This document shows positions 11,033-22,799 of a stretch of DNA of 64,000 nucleotides, one piece after another. A program made the position numbers and the translations under genes. The notes under the pieces were generated by a model. The model was not told the origin of the DNA. It did no database searches and saw nothing but the letters and a program-made list of their open reading frames with translations. Where the stretch lies: the NCBI GenBank assembly GCA_028015205.1, contig CM051511.1, positions 5,332,001 through 5,396,000 on the forward strand, in the 5' to 3' direction. Numbering within the stretch: the stretch's first letter is position 1; every line of letters begins with the position of its first letter. The DNA is from Mytilisepta virgata (lineage: Eukaryota; Mollusca; Bivalvia; Mytilida; Mytilidae).

Positions 11033-13198
11033 ATTTTATTCTGAATTTGTTTTCGTAATTTAGTTAGTGAGTTCCTAGTTCCGAGATATGATATGGTTAA
11101 TTGTATGACTGCATCCCTACTATCATAGTAGTAGAGCTGCTTTAAATATGTTATGTATGTACATTTTGGAGATTGAACACAAACAATGAGAACACAAGAT
11201 GGCCGTTCAAAATTTGACAAAATTATCAGAAATTTCTAAGGCTCTTCCAGTTGATGCAGAGGTAACCCTTAGCTGAGTTTGGATTCCTTTTTGTTTTAAT
11301 TGTTTTGGATTTTAATGGTTGTGCTTATTAATTCATAATTATATCTTTAACCGTTTTCCAACACTTTGATCTCGAGCACTGTTGATGAGTTGCCAGTCAA
11401 CGAAAGGCCATACGGAATCCAATGTATTTCGGTATTTTGTGATACGTTTTATTATATGTTTTATATATGAAAAACTCGATAATATTTGGTCCTAAGGGCA
11501 AGACAATATACGATTAGAAGACAAGATATATCTATAGATTTATCTATGATAATTGATTTACATTATTAATGATATATAAACTGCACCAGTTCCTAGTGTC
11601 AAGGTGTTATATGATCTGTTTTATTGTGACTGACACATTATACTTCCCATAAAATAGCAAATAAAATAAAACAACCTACTTATTTTTTGTAATTTTTATG
11701 TTTGAGAGTAGAAAAAATGTGAATTTATATAATGTATCTTAAAATAGCAACAATAAAAATAAAATAATAAGAAATAAAATACAAAATTTCTTAAACTGTA
11801 AAGGCAAACATAACCTGATTAATTTTATCCTTAGTCTTTTGAAGACAGTTTGAGGATATTGCGATTGCCTCTGCCCGTCCGTTACACTTACTTGCATGTG
11901 ACTTCAGCTATTCTGGGTTTAGTGATTTAAGTTCTTTATAGAATGGTTGCGTACCATCCATCTGTAGATGCGCAATAAAGTTTAAGAATTTTTTTTCTTC
12001 TAAATTTGAGGTGCACAGAGATCGAATACGAAATGAAGCTAAACTCCACTTTAATTTTTAATTTCTTTATATTTTAATTTATGTATTTTATTTCTTTATG
12101 TATTGTCATTTACTTCATAGAGATGAGCAATTAGGGTTTAGAATTTCAAAAGTTGAGAACAACAGTGGTCGAATTTAGGCTTGCAACCTTAACTTTTTTC
12201 CATTTTTCAGTGGATTAGTAATTTAATTTCTTAATAATTGCGTACAGTCTGTATAATGGCAATAAGGCTTTATATTTTTGATCTATGGGTAAGTGTCCCA
12301 ACAACTTGCGGGGTACGGGATTAAGATAAAGTTTTGACAAAAGAGCAATAGTGAACTGATGGAATGCACATTCATCAGAAAAAACCATCTATACTATTTA
12401 ATATCAGACAAATATATTTAAGGCTTTTAATATAAGCACATATTCTTTGATATCAATTTCTACAACAAATGAGTAGATTCCAACGGTTTTGTAATATTAT
12501 TATACAAAACCATAGCGATTACCCAAAAATGCTGCCTAGCAGATTCCACAAGCAAAACAGATTTAATCAGTAAAAAAAACAGTTGCCAAAACTATTCGTG
12601 AGGAAGGAACTCATTTGTTTCTAAAAGGTTACGGTAATTCCAAACAGTAAATTATTTATCTTACCTGGACCTATTAGCAAGTGAGCTAAATATATCATCT
12701 TCCATATTGTGGTAGCAAGAAAAAATATATGTTAAATTCAACAAAGATATCTCATCATAATATATTAAAGCAAATTCAATTGTAAAAATGACTAGAAGGG
12801 TTAAAACCATGTATGATTGGGACGCAATATAAGATATTTAACATTGATATTTAACATCGATTTCACTAGTGCAACAGCAAACATATTGGCAGTTAAAATT
12901 ATATCCCAGAATATTCTAAAACAAAACATCAGAAAAACAACACCAGGAAAATGATGAGCAAAGTGGACTCCACAAAATATAAGTTAATTATAGGCAGTTT
13001 CTGTCTCTTAGAAGACACTCGTCATGTTTCTCATGTCAAGTTCAGTAAAAAGTTACGTACGACGAAAACAACAAATCTACTACACCAAACGGAAGATAAT
13101 ATTTCGTGTGGTATAGATTCTCCTTCAGGTACGAGTGCGTTAAAGAATTTCTGCACCCGAGATAGTTAATTTTTTGATTTTCAACACGCAAGCCTTTA

Positions 13199-13446
13199 GG
13201 GACGAGATCAAAATTCAATGTAGGATTAAAAACTTAATTCAAATAGTTTGGGGGTGGGGGGGGGGGGGGGTTAAAGTCGCTGCAAGTTTTGTTATCCGAC
13301 ATCGATTTTCGGATATGCCCATATTGGTCAATCAATTTTCCCCAAATTAAGTTAAAAGGGGGTGGGTGGGGGGGGGGGGGGGGGGTCAGTGAAAAAGTTA
13401 TGTGAATTAAGTTTTTTATCCTACATTGAACTTTTGATCTCGTCCC
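13199..13446. mobile_element. Small MITE nested in the foldback loop, unit 3
   Basis: The same element as in unit 2, copied with the duplication. It has two G runs (about 13250-13270 and 13363-13385) and is 31 bp longer. Confidence 0.75.
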
Positions 13447-13724
13447 TCAGTGAGCGTGTTAAAATCTAAAATTTAACTATTGAGGGTGGAGAAATTCCAT
13501 AATTCACGAGTAAATTGAAGGAAAATCTGTTTCTTCGATTATTTTCGACAAAAACCTCAAGAAAATGTCGTTGCTATGTAGTTTGTTTACATAGACGTCA
13601 TTTCGGATCATCTCTAGTTTATCGTTCCAATAACTGTAGAAAAAAGGGCGGTAATTCCCACGTAGAAATTTAATCACCGGGAAGTGGTTAAAGATATGTA
13701 TTTTTATCCCACCGATTAAACACG

Positions 13725-13946
13725 TCAAGTATAGGAGAAACTGATATTCCATATCGATATACAAATTAATGATGACGACTGTAAATTTTTTGAAGTGAAG
13801 ACTGAATAATTTTGCCGAGCCTTGTCCAAGAAATCATTGTATTGACCACAAGTCCTGGAACAGCAAATAAGCCGGGAAATATAAACACCATAATAACCAC
13901 ATTTAGGCCTTCTGAATAAACAATATATTATGAGATACGTGCTCAT
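13725..13946 (-). pseudogene. Reverse-transcriptase-like fragment in unit 3
   Basis: The duplicate of the unit 2 fragment with one residue change (Q to R after DFLDKA). It carries the same GVYIS-LI-CSRTCG signature and is not functional by itself. Confidence 0.5.
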
Positions 13947-14295
13947 ATTTTATTCTGAATTTGTTTTCGTAATTTAGTTAGTGAGTTCCTAGTTCCGAGA
14001 TATGATATGGTTAATTGTATGACTGCATCCCTACTATCATAGTAGTAGAGCTGCTTTAAATATGTTATGTATGTACATTTTGGAGGTTGAACACAAACAA
14101 TGAGAACACAAGATGGCCGTTCAAAATTTGACAAAATTATCAGAAATTTTTAAGGCTCTTCCAGTTGATGCAGGGATAACCCTTAGCTGTGTTTGGATTA
14201 CTTTTTGTTTTAATTGTTTTGGATTTTAATGGTTGTGCTTATTAATTCATCATTATATCTTTAACCGTTTTCCAACACTTTGATCTCGAGCACTG

Positions 14296-14319
14296 CTGAT
14301 GAGTTGCCAGTCAACGAAA
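14296..14319 (+). ncRNA. Hammerhead-like core motif in array unit 3
   Basis: CTGATGA, a perfect 4-bp stem GTTG/CAAC around CCAGT, then GAAA. This matches the hammerhead core and stem II. Units 1 and 2 have TTGATGA, losing C3. I could not find convincing stems I and III or a cleavage triplet, so it may be chance. Confidence 0.2.
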
Positions 14320-14382
14320 GGCCATACGGAATCCAATGTATTTCGGTATTTTGTGATACGTTTTATTATATGTTTTATATAT

Positions 14383-14713
14383 GAAAAACTCGATAATATT
14401 TGGTCCTAAGGGCAAGACAATATACGATTAGAAGACAAGATATATCTATAGATTTATCTATGATAATTGATTTACCTTATTAATGATATATAAACTGCAC
14501 CAGTTCCTAGTGTCAAGGTGTTATATGATCTGTTTTATTGTGACTGACACTTTATACTTCCTATAAAATAGCAAACAAAATAAAACAATCTACTTATTAT
14601 TTTTTGTTATTTTTATGTTTTAGAGTAGAAGAAATGTGAATTTATATAATGTATCTAAAAATAGCAATAATAAAAATAAAAGAATAAGAAATAAAAAATA
14701 CCAAAATTCTCAG
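14383..14713. repeat. Tandem array unit 4, first about 330 bp only
   Basis: It begins like the other units, but from about 14550 it matches unit 1 variants (TTTAGAGTAGAAGAAATG, AAAAGAATAAGAA) rather than units 2 and 3. Homology fades after about 14713. Confidence 0.75.
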
Positions 14714-16506
14714 ACTGTCAAGGCAAACTATTCTTTGACAGTTACGCACGAGGAATGTACTGCTTTTAGTAAAAAATAATTTTGTATAACAGTAATTTTA
14801 AAGTATATTTTACGTTTTTATCAAAATACTAGTACTTGAAGTCAAAAACTAGTACCAAACATGTTGCTGAACAAGTGTAAAGTAAAATGAAAGCCCACCT
14901 TAGTATTGAGCAGACACGCCTATATTTATACACATTTACACAATTCCTCACGGATGTCAAAAATGTTGGGTTAGCTTGATGACATTGTTAACTTGAATTT
15001 CGTACACCTATTGTTGCTCTCTCCTGACATTTCGTTTTCCGAGTATTGGTAACAATTTTTATTTAGAAATCATAAATGCTAATTCTATGTCCATATCTCA
15101 ACGCCAGCAACTCAGCTAGTTACACGAGTCCCCCGACAAACATATCCCCTCTGTGATTAGACGATAAATTCTGTGATACTGATTTCGACAAATCATGTTT
15201 CATAATCAAAGAGTAATGCCGAAATAGTGCAGCTCTGAAACAATAAATCAGATTTATAAAAACAAATTCCATTGATAAAGTGATTTTCAAAGATAAAAAA
15301 ATATAATAAAAATAGATAACAGGACCAGTTAACAATTACACAACTATCAATAAATATCATCCAGACGACAGACCTTCAAACAGAAATAACATTAGAGGGA
15401 ACGAAACACAAGCATAGAAACAGATTCTGAAAGAGGGAAATAGGTTGAAAAAACAATCAGACGTCATCAGTCCAACAACAGAAGCTTCTATTTACTGGTA
15501 TCAATACATATTTTAGGGTGTCAGTTTTAAAGGACCGAATGAAATATGTCGACAAATAGCAACAAAAGAAAATGGATAAAATAAGTTGAAATGGGAAACC
15601 CAAAGCACCAAAATCCAGACACAAAAAAAAAGTAACAAAGAGAAAAAATACTGTCGATTCTTAACCTAATATAGCAACAAATTAAAAACAAAAAACAGCA
15701 AATTATAGAGTACTTTCGATGTGAACTCTCTGACCTTGCTATCTAAATTATTTATCGTCCAAATAATGTGTGCAGGTCTAGCAAACGGTCACCTTGTTTA
15801 GTAATCATAGTATATTGGCTTTCCTAGTATGTTTTATACACTCTCTGTTGTTTTTATGTTTGTGTTTTGCTCTTTTATGTTATTTTTGTCCAGTTTTCTG
15901 TCTGTTGGATGGCGATTAATTGATTAGTATGTCAATGTTGATCTTTCCTGTTATCTATTTTGTTGTTTAACAAATCGTAACCTAATGACTAATTACACAT
16001 ATATAGTAGTAACAAATAATAAACAGAAGAAGACACTAAATAAGAAAAACTTTCAATGTGAAATCTCACAATAAAACTGGGTTGCGCCAGCATGTTTGCT
16101 GTGTTATCGTGTCTATTATAATGCAATTGGAAAAATCCGTAAATTAATGAATGAAATCGTTTAGCAACCACTCTCAGTAATATGAGAGTGGGATGGAAAC
16201 CGGATATAGATAATTCATAATGTAAAATTTCTGGAGAAAAACAAAGGCTAACTAAGGATTTAATGTGATATTAATTTTTCTGTGTTTGGGAAGTCACTGT
16301 GAATTTTGGAACGCATTAGCTAATCAACTGTGAAATGCAGACACCATACAAATCAACAGTGCCGAACACCAAAATTGTGTAAATATGCAAAAAACGGCAT
16401 TAAAAAAAAAAAAAAAAAATTCGGCCAAAAACTGAAAAGTCAAACATTGTCCAAGTATGAGGCATTGTCTAGGGTAGAAATTCCTCAATGTAAACACATT
16501 ACATAT
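14714..16506. other. Intergenic stretch with interspersed repeat debris
   Basis: No gene recognised. Bases 15836-15967 (TTTTGTCCAGTTTTCTGTC, GATTAGTATGTCAATGTTGA) recur in related form at about 35915-36000 and 39660-39785, and inverted at about 43890-44030. This marks an interspersed non-coding family of unknown type. Confidence 0.5.
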
Positions 16507-16590
16507 AGATTCTTCTTCAGGTACGAGTGAGTTATGGAATTTCTCCACCCTTGATAGTTAAATTTTCGATGTTCAACACGCGAGCAGTAA
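16507..16590. repeat. Single arm of the foldback repeat family
   Basis: TTCTTCAGGTACGAGTGAG, GGAATTTCTCCACCC and CACGCGAGC match the left arm of the foldback copies at 24.1 and 62.4 kb. The second arm and body are missing. Confidence 0.6.
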
Positions 16591-16599
16591 GCATTATGG

Positions 16600-17720
16600 C
16601 AATCAAGCGATAAAATATGCATAGAATTATCGAAGAATCATTATTGATATAAATACACATTTAGATGGGATCTTTTATATTGTGATTCAAGCTTTATACG
16701 GTGTTATCTTTTCAAAATATATAACATGGGCGGAGTTAACTTTACTTGAACATGGATATAACGGTATAAATAAAAATCCTCACTGTGAACAACCATTTCA
16801 TTTCTTTGTTGGGAAGGGGTGGATCCAAGGATGGAATTACGAAAAAGAAAGTATCCAAATTTTATGAAAAAAATGCAGGATTGAATTCTGGATTTAGATA
16901 GTGCTATATTTTTGAAACCTTTAGGCACGCCTGTGTGCCAAAAAAACTTCCAGAATGTAAAATTACTTCCTTGTTCCCCCTCAAATTCAAATGATTGCTT
17001 CATTACCATATGACGATGATCAGATATTATTTTGGAAAATGATATTCTGTAACAAATGTATACCAAAAATATCTACTCCAAAAATGTCTTAAGGTAATGT
17101 TTGGCTGATTAAAAGAATGAAATTGTCAATAAGTCTACTACCTAAAGTGTATGAAGTAATTAAGAATGCACACATTGTCTATTCCCAAACTATCTACTAA
17201 TAAAATAACTAAATAAGAATACCAAGAAAGAAACAATTGTGATTATAACAATTTCTCAGGCATTTGACATTTTAGCTATAAGAAGATACATTTAAGAAGT
17301 ATGGATGTCTTGCAAGAACACATGTTAATTTATCAATCATATTTTCAATATTCAATTAATTTATCAGTAACTTTGAAAAAAAGTTTATATACTTTAATAT
17401 TTAGGGATTTAAAGGGATAAAAAATATAATGTTATAAATGGTACCGGTTTAATAAACACATCCGTTTTGACATTTTTGCACATAAATATTCCAAAAGACG
17501 TTCTGGAAATAAGAATTATAAACTTTATAAATCATAATACAAGAAACCAAAAAAATTATATATAGACATTTTAGAATTACTTATTTTTTATTTGTTTAAG
17601 ACGTTCACGACAATATGGGAAAATTCTATAGTACAAAAGTGCCTTCTTATGATTTATTTATGTGAGAAAAAAATCACAAAAATGAAGCAATAAGAAAATA
17701 AAATCAAAATAAAAAGACAA
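16600..17720. other. AT-rich stretch, nothing convincing
   Basis: A 120-codon minus frame (17066-16704) is present, but it has no recognised domain, codon bias or splice context. I do not call it a gene. Confidence 0.35.
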
Positions 17721-17724
17721 GAGT

Positions 17725-18164
17725 AATTCGTAATAGAAACTGGTAGACAAACCGGAATACCGAGAGAAAACAGAACATGTCGGCTCTGTAATAACAGTTT
17801 GGGTAACGACTTCCATTATCTCTTCATCTGCAGCAATCCCGAAATAAGAAGTATCCGGGATAAATACATGTATATACCAAGATATTACATAACTAATCTT
17901 AGTTTGAAATGAAAAGACTGTATTAAAACCTATCTATTCAATATTTTTACAGAAGATATCATGTTATTTTTAATGAATAGTAGTGTCTTTTATATTACAA
18001 TATTTAGGTGTAGTACTGAAAATGTTAGTTTACCTGTCTGTCAACTGATTAATGTATATATGTGTCTGATAGTGTCATCTTGTACATGCTTGTGTCTGAG
18101 GTTTAATAAAAAATTTATTGTTGTGAGAACTCTAACACAGAAAAAAAAAATCACAAGGATATAA

Positions 18165-18165
<1 letters not shown>
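17725..18165 (+). pseudogene. 3' end of a LINE, C-terminal zinc-knuckle-like region
   Basis: The frame from about 17735 reads VIETGRQTGIPRENRTCRLC, then a CxxC...H...C pattern (CRLCN, FHYLFIC), then a stop near 17911. This is the typical C-terminal tail of CR1/L2-like LINE ORF2. A 3' UTR with an AATAAA-type signal and A-rich tail follows. The 5' part is missing. Confidence 0.65.

Positions 18166-18196
<31 letters not shown>
18166..18196. repeat. Poly-A run
   Basis: About 30 A residues after GGATATAAC. They may be the tail of the preceding plus-strand LINE fragment. Confidence 0.7.
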
Positions 18197-18197
<1 letters not shown>

Positions 18198-18289
18198 ATA
18201 TACTCTAATTAAACCAAAATATTCACAAGACAGCACAAAAATCTGAAGCAATAACAATGTGTTTTTCCACCAACAACTACAGATGTTAT

Positions 18290-19805
18290 AAATTCGAATT
18301 CAAATTTTATTTGCGAAACAAAAACCCAAACTTGGGTTGAGCAAATACATATACATATATATAGCACATTATTAATACATATATACATACATACAGTAAA
18401 AAGCATATCAAAACAGATAAGAGTCTCCCTTCCTCAGTTCCAATGACTGGTTTATAAAAGACACCACTGCCTTAATACCATCTGGTGTTGAAGGATTTAA
18501 GATAGCAACTAGTTTTTGAGATAAATCTTTGTTATTAAAATCAGTATATATTCTTTCATATTTTTGTAAAAATTGTTCTCTTATTAATAAATTGTTTTTA
18601 CATTGAAAGAAGAAGTGTATTTCATCTTCAACCAAATTGCATTGTTTACATAATCTTTGGTCTCTGGAGACTTTTGAGTATCTTCCTTTTTCAATTAACA
18701 GTTCATGGTCACTAACTCTGAATTTAGTTAATAACTTTCTGTGTTCCTTATTAGGATGTTTTAAATAATTGTCTTTATTTTTTAAATATTTATATCGGAC
18801 ATTTTTATTGGTATCATTTAAATCATTTATTTTGTTATGAATTAAATTGGAATAGTAATGGGCCACTGAATTTTTAATGGACTTTTTAAGCTTTTGTGTC
18901 TGTTTAGATGTTTTACAATTCTGAAACTGTTCAAGTTTCATGTCCGTTTCATTTATCATGTGTCTGTTTAGATGTTTTACAATCCTGAAAGTGTTCAAGT
19001 TCCATGTCCGTTTCATTTATCATGTGTCTGTTTAGATGTTTTAAAATCCTGAAAGTGTTCAAGTTCCATGTCCGTTTCATTTATCATGTGTCTGTTTAAT
19101 GTTTTACAATCCTGAAACTGTTCACGTTCCATGTCTGTTTCATTTATCATGTGTCTGTTTAATGTTTTACAAAGAATCTAAACTGTTCTGCAAACCTACT
19201 GAAGTTTCAGACATTATAATCAAATCAACTGCAAACAGCAGGCTAGTATACAGTTTTTTTTAAACTTTTATGCAAATATTTATTTATGACAGATTTTAAT
19301 ATAAACAGACTATCTGAAGTTCTATGTTTTTCTCTGAATCCAAACTGTGAATTGTTATATTTATTTTCCATAAAATTCTTGAGTCTGGTGTTCAAAGAAG
19401 TACTGAAAACTTTGGACAGACAGCTCATCAGTGATATACCTCTGTAATTATTGAAATCACTTTTCTCTCCAGACCTGTGTATTGGTATGATATAGGATTT
19501 CCCCATTACTTTGGGTAACATCCTGTCTTTAAAATTATATTAAATAGCTTTAAGTGTTACAGGACTGCTGAATTTTATAATTTCATTTAAAACATTATCT
19601 GGGCCGCATGATTTATTTGTTTTAAAAATGTTTATAACTTTTTCAATTTCACACAATGTAAATAGTTGATCAGTTTCTTCTAGGAATACAATACTGTCAT
19701 TAACAGTTTCAAGTTCTAGTTCTATTTCGTTTTTAAATTCTTTATTAATATTTTTACAATTTCCCTGGTTCTGGAAGTGTTCTTCTACATTTTTTAAATC
19801 TGTAA
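18290..19805 (-). pseudogene. CR1/L2-like LINE remnant with RT and C-terminal region
   Basis: On the minus strand, from about 19805, a degraded frame has the RT fingers region (NKSCGPDN, IIPIHRSGEKSDFNNYRGIS, QFGFREKHRTSD). A deletion then joins this directly to LLFAVDLIIMSET, the catalytic motif, where the first Asp of FADD has become Val. The C-terminal frame (19016-18408) includes KFRVSDHELLIEKGRYSK, a CKQC...HFFFQC knuckle and the end LELRKGD. The 3' UTR ends near 18290 in a GAATT-rich tail. It is dead. Confidence 0.8.
18896..19165. repeat. 64-bp tandem repeat inside the LINE remnant
   Basis: TGTCTGTTTA recurs at 18897, 18961, 19025, 19089 and 19152, giving a 63-64 bp period and about four copies. 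The period is not a multiple of three, so the repeat itself destroys the ORF. Confidence 0.85.
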
Positions 19806-20776
19806 ATATATATTATAAAGAAAACTTAGCCTCAAGATAAAACAATAACTTATAACGCATGTAGCACACAAATTATAATTAAATTTTCATAATCTGAAAA
19901 TTCAAATAAATTGAAGAGAAATAAGCCTCGAGATAAAACCGTAAACAATTAGCAGATAAGGTACATTTAGATTTCTCTCACTGATAATTCGTTTGCACAA
20001 TTTGTTAGTCTCAAGGTGTATTATTTGGACTGACACTTCCCAAAAATGACAACCACATTAATTATTCAGGATCATAAAATGTGCCGTTTGTAAAACAACG
20101 CAAAACGTAAATCCCCACTCTTTAAAAATAGATTTTTATATATTTTTGAAATGTTTGCAATTCATCTTGCCACACACACATCTAATGAAATGGAATAGCT
20201 ATTCTAGATTATTGCAAACAACTATGACATGACAAAATTCCAAACCTATAAAAAAAAACCTTAAGGTTTCAAGAAAAAAAAAATCTTGCGTTTCGCAATT
20301 TCAACAATTAGAATCAACAACTTTTTCGAAACTTCGATTGGAAATTCTGATGTTGAAAATAGTGCAGTACACAAGAGTAATAACACTCATCGACCCTTAG
20401 ATCTGTACTTCGACGACATTTGTATATCTTGGATTGTGCCTCACAACATGTGAAATGCAATATTTATTGCTTACACTAAGTTGATACCCGATGAATACCT
20501 GAGAGTATCAACTAACTAGCTCAGCTGCTCTTTTTCGATACAAGCATAAAATTGACGCGTAAATACCAGAAATTGAATACCGAGGCATTACGGTGACCAA
20601 ATCCACATAAGTGGACGACCATTTGATATTCTGGTGGGGGCCAGGAGGATTTGTTTTGGATGGGCTATTTATTTTTGTGGAAAATAAAGACAGATTTTTT
20701 ATTTTCTGCACCGTTGAAGCATGATTTTTCATTTTCAGTAAAACAAGGGACTGATTATTTATTTTCACAATTATAT

Positions 20777-20974
20777 TTATAATATTTGAAAATACACAAT
20801 TTTTAAATTGACATAGTCAAGGTTGTATCTGTTCGGAATTTTGGCTGTTCCACCTTGCAGTCTCAGTCCCTGTCCAGCACTGTAGTATTCTTTAAGACCA
20901 TCATAAAGATACCATTTGTTTGATGCTAGCACAAAAATGGCCACCATTGTCATAAATCTGTGCACCAAGTTCAT
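20777..20974 (-). pseudogene. Protein fragment of the TIR transposon
   Basis: A minus frame with VLASNKWYLYDGLKE and an aromatic-rich end (NRYNLDYVNLKIVYFQIL). The WY-YDGLKE pattern recalls a protease-like C-terminal domain seen in some animal transposon ORFs, but this is from memory and weak. The upstream part is lost. Confidence 0.35.
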
Positions 20975-21109
20975 ATAATATGTACCATTTATACGAAATT
21001 AATCATCATCCCCTGGAAGTGAATCTTCTGAATTCAAAACTGCATATATTGCATACGTACAAAAAACAATATAGGTTAAAATGGGAAAAGGTATTAAAGT
21101 GAGGTTTGT

Positions 21110-21180
21110 TTGATTGTTTGTTAAGTTAGGGTTTTACGCCGTTTTCAACACATTTGGCTATTTCGCGGCGCCCAGTTTTT
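21110..21180 (-). mobile_element. Tail of the split V-type SINE
   Basis: On the minus strand: ACTGGGCGCCGCGAAATAGC, then GTTGAAAACGGCGTAAAACC and a CAATCAAACAAA-type 3' end. This continues the SINE head at 22191-22385 once the intervening element is removed. Confidence 0.65.
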
Positions 21181-22188
21181 AGCTCACCTGGCCAAAGGCC
21201 ATGTGAGCTTTTTCCATCATTTGTCGTCCGTCGTCTGTAAACTTTCACATATTGATCATCTCCTCTAAAACCAATGGAGCAAATTTAACCAAACTTTACA
21301 GGAATGATGTATGGAAGGTCCTTTACTAAGATTGCCGAAATTTTTTTGATCCGCCAAAAAACATGGCTGCCAGAGCAGGACATAGTTTAACATTAGACCC
21401 TATGGGAAAACATGTTAAAGTTCATCTCCTCTGAAACTACTTGAGCAAATTTAACCAAACTTTACAGGAATGTGTATGGAAGGTCCTTTACTAAGATTGC
21501 CGACATTTTTCCGATTCGCTGTAAAACATGGCTGCCAGTACAGGACATAGTTTAACATTGGACCCTATGGGAAAACATGTTTAAGTTCATCTTTTCTGAA
21601 ACTAACTGGAGCAAATTTAACCAAACTTTACAGGAATGATGTATGGAAAGTCCTTTACTAAGACTGCCGAAATTTTTCTGATCCGCCAAAAAACATGGCT
21701 GCCAGAGCAGGGCATATTTTAACATTGGACCCTATGGGAAAACATGTTAAAGTTCATCTTCTCTGAAACTACTTAAGCAAATTTAACCAAACTGTCCTGG
21801 AATGATGTATGGAAGGTCCTTTAGAGGGATTGCTGATTTCGTTTGAATGCGACAAAAATCATGGCTGACAGCAAGAACATAGTTTAACATACATGCCTAT
21901 GGAAAAAAACATGTTTTGATCATCTCCTCTAAAACTATAATAGCAAATTGAATAAAACTGTACAGGAATGATGTATGGAAGGTCCTCTACAAAGATGGCT
22001 CATTATGTTCAAATCTAAGAAAAACATGGCCGCCAGAGGGGAAATACTTTTAACTTTGGACCCTATGAGAAAAATATATTTTGATCATCTGCTCTTAAAC
22101 TTTTGAAGAAAATTCAACCAGAGAATTAATGGAAGTTTGTAGAAGCATTTTGTCAGGTGAGCGATACAGGCTGAGCCCACTGAGCCTC
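21181..22188. mobile_element. Tandem-core element with terminal hairpin, inserted in the SINE
   Basis: The left end forms a hairpin (AGCTCACCTGGCC / GGCCATGTGAGCT). The core is about five diverged copies of a roughly 140-bp unit (ACATGGCTGCCAG, GGACCCTATGGGAAAACATG, ATGATGTATGGAAGGTCC). The right end carries AGGCT...AGCCT and finishes CTCTAG. The flanks join as TTTT and TTAT of the SINE with no clear target duplication. This suggests a Helitron/Helentron-like non-autonomous element, by inference. Confidence 0.6.
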
Positions 22189-22190
22189 TA

Positions 22191-22385
22191 GTTATTGGTG
22201 GAGGAAGCCGGAGTACCCGGAGAGAACCACCGACCTTCGGTAGGAAAATTGGCAATCCTTGTCAATTTAGATCGGAGTCGAATACACCCCACCACAGGTG
22301 AGATTCGAACTCACAACCTCAGCGTTGACAGGCTAGTGATCATTAGTAGTCATGACGAACTACCTAGACCACTCGGTCACTGAGG
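22191..22385 (-). mobile_element. tRNA-headed V-type SINE, head and central part
   Basis: On the minus strand: CAGTGACCGAGTGGTCTAGG (box A-like), GTTGTGAGTTCGAATCTCAC (box B-like), then the central domain TGACAAGGATTGCC and CTCCGGGTACTCCGGCTTCC. This is the layout of molluscan V-SINEs (RUDI-like). Its tail lies at 21110-21180, separated by a 1-kb insertion. Confidence 0.7.
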
Positions 22386-22799
22386 CCCCTTAAAGTGAGG
22401 TAAATGTTCACGAGACAATATACCTCAAGTGAAATGAAACCCATTTTCAGACATTTCAAAAACATTAATATTTATATATGGTGTAGTTTATATATCATTA
22501 AAAGATTTGGGAAGTTTTCCCCGAAAAAATATGAAAAAAGACGAATTTTGGTAGAATCTGGTGCCATCTCATGCTTTAAAACATGCATTTATAAAATGGT
22601 TTAAAAGACCTGCCGAGTTATTTATTTTCAATACATTGTAGGTCAAGTTATTTATTTTCAAACTACCACAGAACAAACCATTCATTTTTGTTATTATCAA
22701 GGCTGAGTTATTTATTTTCAAAATCCTCCTGGCCTCCCCCAGAATATCAAATGGTTGTCCCCTAAGCAAAATAGAGATACAACGTAAATTCGTGAGCAT

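Larger units (their letters stand above)
8586..11468. repeat. Tandem array unit 2 (2883 bp)
   Basis: Nearly identical to unit 3; I see only scattered single-base differences and one length change in a poly-G region. It contains an RT-like fragment on the minus strand, a foldback repeat and a nested small MITE. There is no complete gene. Confidence 0.9.
11469..14382. repeat. Tandem array unit 3 (2914 bp)
   Basis: A copy of unit 2 with a 31-bp gain in the poly-G region (13248-13278). Other differences include TATCAATTT against TAGAATTTT near 12450, and CTGATGAG against TTGATGAG near 14296. The high identity points to a recent duplication, or alternatively to an assembly problem. Confidence 0.9.
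20605..22765 (-). mobile_element. TIR DNA transposon remnant hosting later insertions
   Basis: ACCATTTGATATTCTGG followed by GGCCAGGAGGATTT occurs at the left end (from about 20619) and inverted at the right end (ending about 22757). This gives terminal inverted repeats of about 40 bp. Subterminal AATAAATAACT-like blocks occur at both ends. Inside lies a minus-strand protein fragment (20974-20777) and a split SINE. The superfamily is not assigned. Confidence 0.6.

Noticed and set aside
16704..17066. 120-codon minus-strand open frame
   Set aside because: No recognised motif, no supporting start or splice context, and AT-driven composition.
20508..20768. 86-codon minus frame (KINNQS, KMKNHAS)
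   Set aside because: It is a translation of subterminal AATAAATAA repeats of the TIR transposon.
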